Of a stretch of 64,000 nt of DNA, positions 52,242 to 60,548 are shown piece by piece. The notes under the pieces were generated by a model. That model did no database searches, had not been told where the DNA came from, and saw only the letters and a program-made list of their open reading frames with translations. Position 1 is the stretch's first letter. Each line of letters opens with the position of its first letter. Location of the stretch: the NCBI RefSeq assembly GCF_004681185.1, contig NZ_SRIF01000004.1, forward strand, positions 62,001 through 126,000. Reading direction: 5' to 3'. The DNA comes from Haloarcula amylovorans (GTDB lineage: Archaea > Halobacteriota > Halobacteria > Halobacteriales > Haloarculaceae). The position numbers and the translations under genes were made by a program.

Positions 52242-52993
52242 CCTTGTTATTCGTTGTCATTCAATAAATGCTTTCTGGTGAGGCGTTCGCAAAAACGGGG
52301 ATCATCTATCGCGGATCACTGGTCGGTTCGTCTCCGGGTCCTGTCCCAGGCATATCCGGCACCGGTCCGGATACCGGTAGTCGATAGGGTCTAACGGCCA
52401 ATAGAGTTTTGAGACACTCTCCTCTATCCGTGGATGCACGTGTTCAAACGTGCACTCGGAGATGTCAAGAACACGCGGTCGGTAGTGGGATGCTGTCTGA
52501 TCCCAATAAGGTTAGATAGCGCAACTCTCTCAGACGAAGGGAGGTGGTCGTGCCACTCCATCGTTGCAGTTCTGGTATTGCGGGAGGAATCAGAGTTCCT
52601 CTCGCCTTCCGATGGAGGCGACTGAGAATTCTGACGGATGCTACGTAGACAGAGTGTCGACAGTTTCTATCTCGCCGTACCGCGATAGGCGCTCGTGGAC
52701 CCCGCCACCGGTCACGTTGCCGGGCGTGATCTGTCCGGTTGTCTCTTGCGTACTTGGACCCATCTCACGAAGTCTAGCTGTATCTTCGATCTAAATAGAA
52801 TCATATATCCCGATATTTGCTGAAAACTCTTTAATACAATCTCAGATTTGGCATATATGTATATATCTCAACTAAATTGTGGAATTTAGGAGTATGGCTG
52901 CTCGATAGGCTATTAAATCCCGGATTCGGACCACAGATATCACCAACAACTATCAGCGTGACCGATAATAGGCCATCGAGGCGACAAAGAGCC

Positions 52994-55288
52994 TCAGTCT
53001 CGAACGGACTCCAAGATGAGTTGCTGTTCGACACGTTTTGCTTCGCGTTGTGCGTCGGAAACCGCATCGACGTTGACGCTTATCGACGTGATGCCCGTCT
53101 CGACGAGTTCCCGGATCATCCGCGGTTTCGACGCCGCCTGTCCGTAGATACTCGTCGCCACGTCGTGAGCGCGACAGGTTTTGATGGTCTCACGCAGTAA
53201 GCGCATCACTGCCGGATGGAGCTCGTCGTAGCGGTCGGCGACGGTTCCATTGTTGCGATCGACGGCGAGCGTATACTGTGTGAGGTCGTTCGTCCCGAAG
53301 GAGACGAAATCGAGTCCCGTCTCGCACAGTTCTTCGATGCAGAGCGCGCTGGCGGGCGTCTCGATCATCACGCCCCAGTCGCGTTTCTCTGGATCGATGC
53401 CCGCCTCTCGCATCAGTGATTTCGCCCGCTGAACGTCCTCGGCATCGTTCACGAGCGGGAGCATCAATTCGAGGCTGTCGTAGCCCATCTCGTAGAGTTT
53501 CTTGAACGCTTCCAATTGGAGTCTAAAGGTCTCGGGTTCAGCCAGTGATCGGCGGATGCCGCGGTAGCCCAACATCGGGTTGTGCTCGCTGGGTTCGTCT
53601 TCACCGCCCTCTAGCTGGCGGAACTCGTCGGTCGGTGCGTCGAGCGTGCGGATGCGCACCGGTCGGGGATAGAACGTCTCGGCGACCGTCCGCATCGAGT
53701 CGGTCAGCGTGTTGACGAACGCTTCTTCGCCGTGGTCCTCGACGTACCGCTGTGGCGTCTTGTTCGTCGAGAGCACCATGTGTTCCATGCGAAGCAAGCC
53801 GACGCCGTCCGCACCCGTCGCTGCCGCCCGTTCGGCCGCCTCGGGGATGGAGACGTTGACTTTGATATCCGTCGCCGTCATGGGCTTACTGCCCTGTCGC
53901 CCCGCTCGCGGCTCCGCCGCCAAATCGCCGGTTCCGTCGTCCTCGTCGGCAGGCGTGCGGTGGCCGTCGGCGACGACGCCTCGGTCGCCATCGATAGAGA
54001 CGACTTGGTCGTCGGTGAGCGTCTGTGTCGCGGTCTCCGAGCCGATGACCGCGGGCACGCCCAACTCGCGCGAGACGATGGCGGCGTGGCTCGTCATCCC
54101 ACCCTCGTCGGTGACGAGCGCGCTCGCTCGCTTCATCGCGGGAACCATGTCGGGTGTGGTCATCTCCGTGACGATGATATCGCCCTGATTGACCTTGTCG
54201 AGTTGGTCGAGCGTCCCGACGATACGTGCGGAGCCAGTGGCCGTCCCCGGACTCGCACCGAGGCCGTCGACGAGGATGTTCCCGTCGTCCGAGGCCGTGC
54301 CACTGTCGCCGCTGTCGCCATTCCGCGTGGCAGCCGCGTTGGCATCTTCATCGATCGTCGTGATGGGCCGAGACTGCAAGAGGAAGACGTCTCCGTCGTC
54401 GATAGCCCACTCGACGTCCTGCGGTTGGCCGTAGTGGTCTTCGACGAGTTCGCCCAGCCGGTGGAGGCTATCGAGTTCGTCTTCGTCCAAGACGCGCTCG
54501 GTCTGTTTCCCGTCGGGGACAGACTTCTCGACGGTCTCGCCGGTCTCGTTGTCTCTGACGTGCATGGTCTTCTTAGTGGCGACGGTCACCGCCTCGACGG
54601 ATTCGGTCTTGCGGTCGTAGGTGTAGTTGTCGGGGGAGACTGCGCCGGAGACGACGGCTTCGCCGAGGCCCCATGCGGCTTCGACGGTTATCTCGGGCTC
54701 ACCGGTTGAGGGGTGGCTGGTGAACATCACGCCCGACTTTTCCGCGTCGACCATGCGCTGGACGACGACGGCGATATCGACGGCTTCGTGGTCGAAGCCC
54801 TGCTCGTCGCGGTAGTAGATCGCTCGCTGTGTGAACAGCGACGCCCAGCAGCGTTTGAGCTTCTCGAAGAGGTCCGCACGGGAGACGTTGAGGAACGTCT
54901 CCTGTTGCCCGGCGAAGGAAGCGTCGGGTAAGTCTTCGGCGGTGGCCGACGAGCGCACCGCGACGAACGGGTCGTTCCGAAAGTCGTCGTAGGCGTCGAG
55001 AATATCGGATTCGACGCTTTCGGGCAGGGCCGTGTCGATGATGAGTTCACGCGCTCGTTGTTCGGCGGCAGCGAGAGCCGCCGAATCCTCGCTATCGACG
55101 GCGGTGGCGTCGAACAGCTCCTCGGCGATTCCTGCTTCTTCGATGAACGTGCGGTACGTATCGGCAGTGACGATAAACGCCGAAGGAACGGGCAGTCCCG
55201 CATCTCGGAGTTCGCCGAGAGACGCTCCTTTTCCACCGGCGGTATCGACGTTGCTCGTGCTGATGGCGCTCAGCCAGGCTACGGGCAT
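52994..55288 (-). CDS. Phosphoenolpyruvate synthase-like protein, catalytic Cys replaced by Tyr
   Basis: 764 aa with full PEP synthase architecture: N-terminal ATP-grasp (TAGGKGASLGEL, SSATAEDLPDASFAGQQETF, FTSHPSTGEPEITVEAAWGL), phosphohistidine domain (EGGMTSHAAIVSRELG) and C-terminal PEP/pyruvate barrel (GVMIETPASALCIEELC, FGTNDLTQYTLAVDRN). The usual CGQAxS segment reads SIYGQAASKPRM: the Cys that acts as proton donor is Tyr (TAC). TATA AATATATATA 26 bases upstream indicates a leaderless mRNA. It should link pyruvate from sugar breakdown to PEP if active. Confidence 0.88.
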   Translation of the reverse strand: MPVAWLSAISTSNVDTAGGKGASLGELRDAGLPVPSAFIVTADTYRTFIEEAGIAEELFDATAVDSEDSAALAAAEQRARELIIDTALPESVESDILDAYDDFRNDPFVAVRSSATAEDLPDASFAGQQETFLNVSRADLFEKLKRCWASLFTQRAIYYRDEQGFDHEAVDIAVVVQRMVDAEKSGVMFTSHPSTGEPEITVEAAWGLGEAVVSGAVSPDNYTYDRKTESVEAVTVATKKTMHVRDNETGETVEKSVPDGKQTERVLDEDELDSLHRLGELVEDHYGQPQDVEWAIDDGDVFLLQSRPITTIDEDANAAATRNGDSGDSGTASDDGNILVDGLGASPGTATGSARIVGTLDQLDKVNQGDIIVTEMTTPDMVPAMKRASALVTDEGGMTSHAAIVSRELGVPAVIGSETATQTLTDDQVVSIDGDRGVVADGHRTPADEDDGTGDLAAEPRAGRQGSKPMTATDIKVNVSIPEAAERAAATGADGVGLLRMEHMVLSTNKTPQRYVEDHGEEAFVNTLTDSMRTVAETFYPRPVRIRTLDAPTDEFRQLEGGEDEPSEHNPMLGYRGIRRSLAEPETFRLQLEAFKKLYEMGYDSLELMLPLVNDAEDVQRAKSLMREAGIDPEKRDWGVMIETPASALCIEELCETGLDFVSFGTNDLTQYTLAVDRNNGTVADRYDELHPAVMRLLRETIKTCRAHDVATSIYGQAASKPRMIRELVETGITSISVNVDAVSDAQREAKRVEQQLILESVRD

Positions 55289-55310
55289 GTACGCAACCGT
55301 TTCTCACACC

Positions 55311-55320
55311 AATATATATA
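55311..55320 (-). promoter_or_regulatory. TATA element of PEP synthase-like gene
   Basis: Minus-strand TATATATATT centred about 27 bases before ATG 55288, the canonical spacing for a leaderless archaeal transcript. One of the clearest promoters in the window. Confidence 0.6.
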
Positions 55321-55537
55321 ATTCGTGGGTCCAGATGCGAGTCTCGCCAGCCGTTCGTCGCCGCGTTGTCGGTAGTTTGGCCGTTACGTCGATGCTGGCC
55401 ATCGGGAGTTGAACTGTCGAGCCTGTCGTCGAACGACCGGCCCGCTCTGAAGCGGCCAAAGCCACGAGAGACGACCAGACCGCTATCCGGCAATACCGGA
55501 GACCCAACCGCTAGTTGAGCCCCCCTCGCCATCGTGC

Positions 55538-55554
55538 GTTCGGCTCTTACGAAC
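55538..55554. repeat. 17 bp hairpin repeat, copy 1
   Basis: GTTCGGCTCTTACGAAC: arms GTTCG and CGAAC around 7 bases. The second copy at 55707 differs at one base. Paired inverted repeats in one intergenic region suggest a regulator binding cooperatively. Confidence 0.4.
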
Positions 55555-55675
55555 CACCTCTCGAACGGGCCGTAGAGTGCGCGAGACGGAGAGGAAATCC
55601 TGGTTTGCTTCTCGTGCCGTCGAGATTGCGAGTCGTACTGCTACCGATCGTCACAAAGTGCCGATAGGGATAACG

Positions 55676-55691
55676 TATGTACCTATGTTAT
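55676..55691. repeat. 16 bp exact direct repeat, copy 2
   Basis: TATGTACCTATGTTAT, identical to 33336-33351 and in the same orientation. It lies 164 bases before the isomerase start. Confidence 0.5.
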
Positions 55692-55706
55692 CTACATGGT
55701 AGCGTT

Positions 55707-55723
55707 GTTCGGCTCTTGCGAAC
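55707..55723. repeat. 17 bp hairpin repeat, copy 2
   Basis: GTTCGGCTCTTGCGAAC, one base different from copy 1 (loop position), 169 bases downstream of it. Confidence 0.4.
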
Positions 55724-55839
55724 GTGTGACGTAGACGGGACTGAGACGTGCCGGGATTGTGGACGGCTCGTCGCAGGAATGAACCTGACTTCGGTGGAAC
55801 GACCGAAACTATTTCACAGTTGCCCGCGCGTGAACTGGT

Positions 55840-56661
55840 ATGGGTCTCGGTTACACGACCATGATGTACGACAGTACAGAGATAGAAGCGGGCATTAGCG
55901 ATACCGCTGCTTGCCAGTACGACGGCGTCGAAATCGGGCTGGAGAAGGTCCGAGAGGCGGGCCCCGACAGAGTAGCCGACTTAGTCGAGGAGTACGACCT
56001 CGAGTGCTACTGTGTGATGAGCGAGTGGCTGGAGACGGAAGCCGCAGTAGAGCGAGTCGTAGACGATCTCGATATGCTCTCGGACCTCGGTGTGAACAAC
56101 ATCGGCCTCCTCCCGCCACAGCGCAATCGACAGGACGACGCGACCGTCGAGGAGTGGTTCACACTGCTCGCCGACGCGGCTACTGACGTTGGCGTGACAC
56201 CGCTCGTCCACCACCACGGTGCGACACACGTCGAACGGGATGACGAGATACGACAACTCCTTGACGCCGTAGACGGGCTCGAACTCCTGTGGGACACCGC
56301 CCACTACTATCCCTATGGCGATAACTTCCCCGAGGGCGACGTCACCGATGGCATCGAGAAGTTCGCCGACGACATCGGCTACGTCCACCTGAAGGACGTG
56401 TCACCGCCGACCGGGTTCGACGAGATGCGCGACAGTCTCTCGGCGGGCGATTTCCACCTCGACCACGTCATCAACTACTTCCGCTCATTCACCGACCTCG
56501 GGCGCGGCACCATCGACTTCGAGGCGGTCAGCGAGACGCTCGACGACGTGGGTTACGACGGCGACATCACCATCGAGATCGAGAACCAGACGGAGAAGCC
56601 GCTCGTCCACGCCAAAGAGAACTACGACTACTGGCGGGACATTCGGCCCAAGGAAGACTGA
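55840..56661 (+). CDS. Sugar phosphate isomerase/epimerase-like TIM barrel, paralogue 1
   Basis: 273 aa. AP endonuclease 2-type barrel: MGLGYTTMMYDSTEIEAGIS at the start, YDGVEIGLEKVREAG, LVHHHGATHVERDDEI, LLWDTAHYYPYGD, IGYVHLKDVSPPTGF and ITIEIENQTEKPLVHAKENY; His, Asp and Glu residues in these are the metal site. A close paralogue is encoded at 59658. Members act as sugar or inosose isomerases, dehydratases, or in keto-glycoside cleavage. Nearly leaderless promoter upstream. Confidence 0.85.
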   Translation: MGLGYTTMMYDSTEIEAGISDTAACQYDGVEIGLEKVREAGPDRVADLVEEYDLECYCVMSEWLETEAAVERVVDDLDMLSDLGVNNIGLLPPQRNRQDDATVEEWFTLLADAATDVGVTPLVHHHGATHVERDDEIRQLLDAVDGLELLWDTAHYYPYGDNFPEGDVTDGIEKFADDIGYVHLKDVSPPTGFDEMRDSLSAGDFHLDHVINYFRSFTDLGRGTIDFEAVSETLDDVGYDGDITIEIENQTEKPLVHAKENYDYWRDIRPKED

Positions 56662-56753
56662 CACTTCCGCTCTCGTCCCGCACGTTCGTAGCTCCCGAAC
56701 ACGTCCGAGATTTCGGATACAGTTTCGATAGCTGTGTCGTCTCCGTCACGGTT

Positions 56754-56864
56754 TCAGGCCAACGGCATGAGCGTCGCACTGACGACGAGCGTGAACGCGA
56801 CCAGCGCCAACATCTGTCCGAGGACGGTCCCGACCAGCGAGTCCCCGATATTGTTCTGCCCCAT
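56754..56864 (-). CDS. Possible small single-helix membrane protein, 36 aa
   Basis: ATG 56864 to TGA 56754, product MGQNNIGDSLVGTVLGQM then LALVAFTLVVSATLMPLA. Almost all codons end in G or C, as in real genes here, and the helix is clean. It fills the only space between the isomerase and Gfo/Idh genes, on the other strand. A longer version from 56939 exists but its extra part looks antisense-like. No family recognised. Confidence 0.42.
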   Translation of the reverse strand: MGQNNIGDSLVGTVLGQMLALVAFTLVVSATLMPLA

Positions 56865-56998
56865 CTTCACGAGGACGAACGAACAGCCGCCCACTCGGAG
56901 ATACGTGTTTACGACGGCCGCCCTCGTCCATCCCGTCAATTCCGTATGGGGTGCGGACCACCAGAAGCTATAACAGGCATTGCAAGAAAGTTCAGGTG

Positions 56999-58081
56999 AT
57001 GCGATTCGGAATCATCGGTTGTGGTCTCGTCGCACAAGTCATGCATATCCCCTACCTCGCGGAACTCCCCGAGGCGGAGTTACACGCCTTCGCCGACCCC
57101 GCTGAGGGACGGGCGGAGACACTCGCGGACAGATACAACGTCCCGCACGTCTATGCGGGGCACGAGGATCTCCTCGACGAGGTGGGAGACAACCTCGATG
57201 CCGTGGTCATCCTCACGCCATCACACACCCACGCTGACGTCGCCGTCGACACGCTGGATGCTGGCATCCATACGCTCGTCGAGAAGCCGATTGCAACGGC
57301 ACCTTCGGACGCGGACCGGATGGTCGAAGCGGCCGAGCGAAGCGATGCGACGGCGATGGTCGCCTATATGAAACGGTACGACCCGTCCTACGAGCGTGCA
57401 CAGGCGGTCGTCGCCAACCTCGGCGAAATCGACCTCGTCACCGCCTACGACGTCGATCCCGACCACTTCCGTATCGTCAAGGAAGTGTACGACCTCGTCG
57501 AGGGGATGCCGCCCGAGGAACTCATCGAGGAGAGCGCCGCCAAGCGGCAGCGCGATATGGAAGCGGCCATCGGGACGGACGACGAGATGCTCATCGAGGC
57601 CTACGACTTCCAGCTCGAACACGTCTGTCACGACGTAAACGCCCTCCGTGGGCTGTTCGGGGCCGTCGAGCGCATCGACCACGTCAACGTCTTCGCCGAC
57701 GGCCGTTACGCGACGGCCCACCTCACCTACGAGGACGGCGTCGAGTGCATTCTCGAAACGGGTGACTCCGACCGAAAGTGGTTCGAGGAGTTCGTCCGCG
57801 TCGACTCGCCCGACGGGATGGTGAAAGTGGACTTCTCGAACCCTTTCATCAAGAACACGCCCACGGAACTACAGATCAAGCAAGGCACCGAAGACCTGAT
57901 CGATTCGGTAGAGACGCCGTCTTACGAGGAACCGTTCAAGCGCGAACTGGCGTACTTCGTCGACTGCGTCGACGGGGAGAGCGAGGTCCGAACGACGTTC
58001 GCCGAGGCGCGCGAAGACTTACAGGTCATCGTCGACCTGTTCCGAACGTATCACGGCGAGAACCCACGTTCGGCGGACTGA
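56999..58081 (+). CDS. Gfo/Idh/MocA-family oxidoreductase, second
   Basis: 360 aa from ATG 56999. Rossmann start MRFGIIGCGLVAQVMHIPYL, then LHAFADPAEGRAETL and VVILTPSHTHADVAVDTL, the active-site Lys in LVEKPIATAPSDAD, and MVAYMKRYDPSYERAQ. The family oxidises or reduces sugar hydroxyls with NAD(P). It sits between two isomerase-like genes, a grouping known from pathways that oxidise a sugar at C3 before further cleavage; this is inference. Same strand as the paralogue 1 gene, 337 bases apart. Confidence 0.9.
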   Translation: MRFGIIGCGLVAQVMHIPYLAELPEAELHAFADPAEGRAETLADRYNVPHVYAGHEDLLDEVGDNLDAVVILTPSHTHADVAVDTLDAGIHTLVEKPIATAPSDADRMVEAAERSDATAMVAYMKRYDPSYERAQAVVANLGEIDLVTAYDVDPDHFRIVKEVYDLVEGMPPEELIEESAAKRQRDMEAAIGTDDEMLIEAYDFQLEHVCHDVNALRGLFGAVERIDHVNVFADGRYATAHLTYEDGVECILETGDSDRKWFEEFVRVDSPDGMVKVDFSNPFIKNTPTELQIKQGTEDLIDSVETPSYEEPFKRELAYFVDCVDGESEVRTTFAEAREDLQVIVDLFRTYHGENPRSAD

Positions 58082-58159
58082 AACCCTCTCTCCACCGACT
58101 CTCTAAAGAACGAGCGCCGTCGACAGGCGCAGTTTCACATCGAAAAGGCGAACTCGACG

Positions 58160-59395
58160 CTACTCCTTGCGGTGTTCCTCGACGATGTCCCAGTCGAGTT
58201 CGATTCCCAGTCCCGGAGCGTCGGGGACTTGGATGCGACCGTTTTGGATAAAGTCCTCCTCGCGGGCGAGCAGATCCTCCCACCATGGCACCTCCCGGGC
58301 GTGGTACTCCAAGGCGACGAAGTTCGGTACCGTCGCGCCGACGTGGGCCGTCGCAGCGGTGGCGACTGGGCTCCCGATGTTGTGGGGAATAAGCGCTTGA
58401 TAGTACGCTTCGGCCATCTCGGCGACCTTTTTCGTTTCGGCGATGCCCCCTGTCTTGGGCACGTCCGGCGCGAGGAAATCGACGGCCTGGTCCTCGATGA
58501 GGTCTCGGAAGCCGTGGCGACCGTAGCGGTTCTCGCCGGTCAGGAGCGTCGCGTCGACGCGGCGCTTCAGCTCCCGCATCGCGTCGGTGTTCTCCGGCGG
58601 CAGCGGGTCCTCTATCCACGCGAGGTCGTACGGTTCGAGCGCCCGACAGAGCCGTTCTGCGGTCTCGGGACTGAAGTTCCAGTGGAGGTCGACGGCCACC
58701 TCGGCGTCGTGGCCGATCTCCTCGGTGACGGCTTCGACGACCCGCTTCTTGTGGTCAATTTCGGGCGGGTCGAAGTGTCGCGAGAGCGTATCGACCTCGC
58801 GGCCAGAGGGCACGTCGAGATCGAACTTCACGATGTCGAAGCCGTCCTCGACAGCCGCTCTGGCGGCTTTCGCGTACGCTTCGGGTTCGTACGTCGAGTC
58901 TTCCTGGCCCTCCTCGGCGGACTCGACCATCGCTTCACCAGCGTGGCAGTCCGCGTAGACGACGACCTCCTCGCGGGTCTTCCCGCCCAGTAGTTGGTAC
59001 ACTGGCTGGTCGAGGAGCTTTCCGGCAGCGTCCCACAGCGCCAGTTCGACGCCGCTGATGGCGATGGTGCCGACGCCTTCCTGCGAGCCACGACCCGAGA
59101 GGCTCCCACGCATGAGGTTGTACAACCGCTCGACGTCGGTCGGGTTCTCCCCGACCAGGACGGGCCGGAGGTAGTCAGTGATTATCTCGTGGACGCCCGG
59201 CGAGGGGTAGGCCTCACCGATGCCAGTGACGCCCTCGTCCGTCTCGACGGTGACGATGGTCCACGGGAAGTTCCCGTCGATGACCACCGTATTCAGGTCG
59301 GTTATCTCTGCTGTGGGGCCGTCCGCCCGGCGGGGCGTCTCGTCGAAGTCGGCCCACATCGTCGCTGCGAGTTTGGAAGCGAAATCCTCGTACAT
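58160..59395 (-). CDS. Enolase-superfamily sugar acid dehydratase
   Basis: 411 aa. Mandelate racemase group: ISGVELALWDAAGKLLDQPV, Asp in VAVDLHWNFSPETAE, Glu in LAWIEDPLPPEN, Glu in LLTGENRYGRHGF, PDVPKTGGIAETKKV and His in ALIPHNIGSPVATAA. The motifs are those of galactonate/gluconate/arabinonate-type dehydratases, different from the RhmD-like enzyme at 20106. It probably dehydrates another aldonic acid of the same polymer to a 2-keto-3-deoxy acid. Convergent with the Gfo/Idh gene. Confidence 0.87.
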   Translation of the reverse strand: MYEDFASKLAATMWADFDETPRRADGPTAEITDLNTVVIDGNFPWTIVTVETDEGVTGIGEAYPSPGVHEIITDYLRPVLVGENPTDVERLYNLMRGSLSGRGSQEGVGTIAISGVELALWDAAGKLLDQPVYQLLGGKTREEVVVYADCHAGEAMVESAEEGQEDSTYEPEAYAKAARAAVEDGFDIVKFDLDVPSGREVDTLSRHFDPPEIDHKKRVVEAVTEEIGHDAEVAVDLHWNFSPETAERLCRALEPYDLAWIEDPLPPENTDAMRELKRRVDATLLTGENRYGRHGFRDLIEDQAVDFLAPDVPKTGGIAETKKVAEMAEAYYQALIPHNIGSPVATAATAHVGATVPNFVALEYHAREVPWWEDLLAREEDFIQNGRIQVPDAPGLGIELDWDIVEEHRKE

Positions 59396-59657
59396 GGTTC
59401 GTACCTGTGTTCAGTGGCACCGGGCCCGGTTCCACGTCGGCCGTGGTACGCGCGTCGGTGCACCGCGTTTTCTCGGCAACTCGGCGAGAGACGGGGGACT
59501 GACACTTCTCCAGCAGTCGATCCCGTCTGTACCGAATCGCATCGTCCAGCATATCGACGCTCGGTCAGTTATAAGTTCCGATGAGTTGAGTACCCGACGC
59601 CCCCGCTGATGCGGGAATCGATGGTCGCGGTCTCGAACGACGCCACCCGGTCGGGAG

Positions 59658-60458
59658 TCATTCGGTCACGCTTCGATGGTGGTCGATGTTCTGTTTCGCG
59701 TGGACGAGCGGGCGTTCTCGACGGTTCTCGATCTCGATGGTCTGGTGACCGTCGTATCCGACATCCGCGAGCGCCTCGTCGATGACTTCGAAGTCGAGTT
59801 CGCCCTCGCCGAGGTCCCGGAACGCCCAGATGAAGTTGATGATGCTGTCGAAGTCGACTTTCCCCGCCGTGAGGTTCTCGACGTGTGTCTCGAAACCGGC
59901 CGGTGAAGCAATATCCTTGAGGTGGACGTACGCGATGTCGTCTGCGTACCGTTCGATGCCCTTGACGACATCGCCGTAGGGGTGGTAGTGGGCGGTATCG
60001 AACAGGAGTTCGACGTTGTCGGGCGTCCGGTCCAACCACTCGCGTATCTCGTCCGGCTGTTCGATGTGCGCGCCGCCGTGGTGGTGAAGAACGACGGTGA
60101 TATCCGCGTCCTCGGCAGCCGCAGCGATATCGTGGAGCCACGTCTCGAAGTCGTCGTCAGAGACCTGTCCGCGAGGCGGGGGAAGAATCCCGAGGAAGCT
60201 CGCCCCGAGGTCGGCGGCGATTTCCGCCCCGTCGATAGCGTCTTCGGCGTCGTCCTCGGTCAGCAACCAGCCGGCCATCACGCAGTAGAGGTCCAGATCG
60301 TACTCGTCGAGGCGGTCGTCCACCGTCTCGGGTCCGGCCTCCCGAAGCTTCCCGAGACCGATTTCGAGGCCGTCATATCGACAGGCGGCGACGTCACCGA
60401 TGCCGGTCTCGATAACTTCACTGGGGTCGTACATGATTGTCGTATATCCGATACCCAT
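59658..60458 (-). CDS. Sugar phosphate isomerase/epimerase-like TIM barrel, paralogue 2
   Basis: 266 aa from ATG 60458, chosen to match the paralogue start (MGIGYTTIMYDPSEVIETGI). Same motif order: YDGLEIGLGKLREAG, VLHHHGGAHIEQPDEI, LLFDTAHYHPYGD, IAYVHLKDIASPAGF, TIEIENRRERPLVHAKQN. It lacks a six-residue insertion after the DTAHY motif present in paralogue 1 (NFPEGD). Its promoter is an AT-rich run near 60500 (AATAATATTATTATT). Same strand as the dehydratase gene. Confidence 0.85.
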   Translation of the reverse strand: MGIGYTTIMYDPSEVIETGIGDVAACRYDGLEIGLGKLREAGPETVDDRLDEYDLDLYCVMAGWLLTEDDAEDAIDGAEIAADLGASFLGILPPPRGQVSDDDFETWLHDIAAAAEDADITVVLHHHGGAHIEQPDEIREWLDRTPDNVELLFDTAHYHPYGDVVKGIERYADDIAYVHLKDIASPAGFETHVENLTAGKVDFDSIINFIWAFRDLGEGELDFEVIDEALADVGYDGHQTIEIENRRERPLVHAKQNIDHHRSVTE

Positions 60459-60548
60459 GCCTGCTAATAACGACACCCCAAGATATTAATCTTTCTAAAT
60501 AATATTATTATTTGCAGAAGGTAGAAGGACGGACCTCCGAACGCTGGA

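Larger units (their letters stand above)
51653..52993. other. 1.34 kb gene-poor gap with MITE-like element and hairpins
   Basis: Long AT-rich parts (51660-51910 and 52790-52960) flank a GC-richer centre. No ATG-started gene is supported. Contents I can name: the palindromic element 52001-52086, three consecutive hairpins 52151-52241, and a minus-strand stretch open for 69 codons at 52302-52511 without an ATG (ends CRICLGQDPETNRPVIRDR). It looks like a site of repeated insertion and decay. Confidence 0.5.
55321..55839. other. Intergenic stretch with repeats, no gene
   Basis: 519 bases between the divergent PEP synthase-like and isomerase genes. No coding frame is convincing. It contains two copies of a 17-base hairpin-forming repeat and copy 2 of the 16-base repeat. 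A likely promoter for the isomerase gene is CGAAACTATTTCA at 55804-55816, about 28 bases before its ATG. Confidence 0.5.

Noticed and set aside
52434..52794. Plus-strand frames in the second gene-poor gap
   Set aside because: They have no haloarchaeal composition or motifs, and the opposite strand looks more protein-like.
59602..59615. CCCGC-TGAT-GCGGG hairpin considered as terminator after the isomerase gene
   Set aside because: Position is right, but no T-run follows on the minus strand, so terminator function is not supported.
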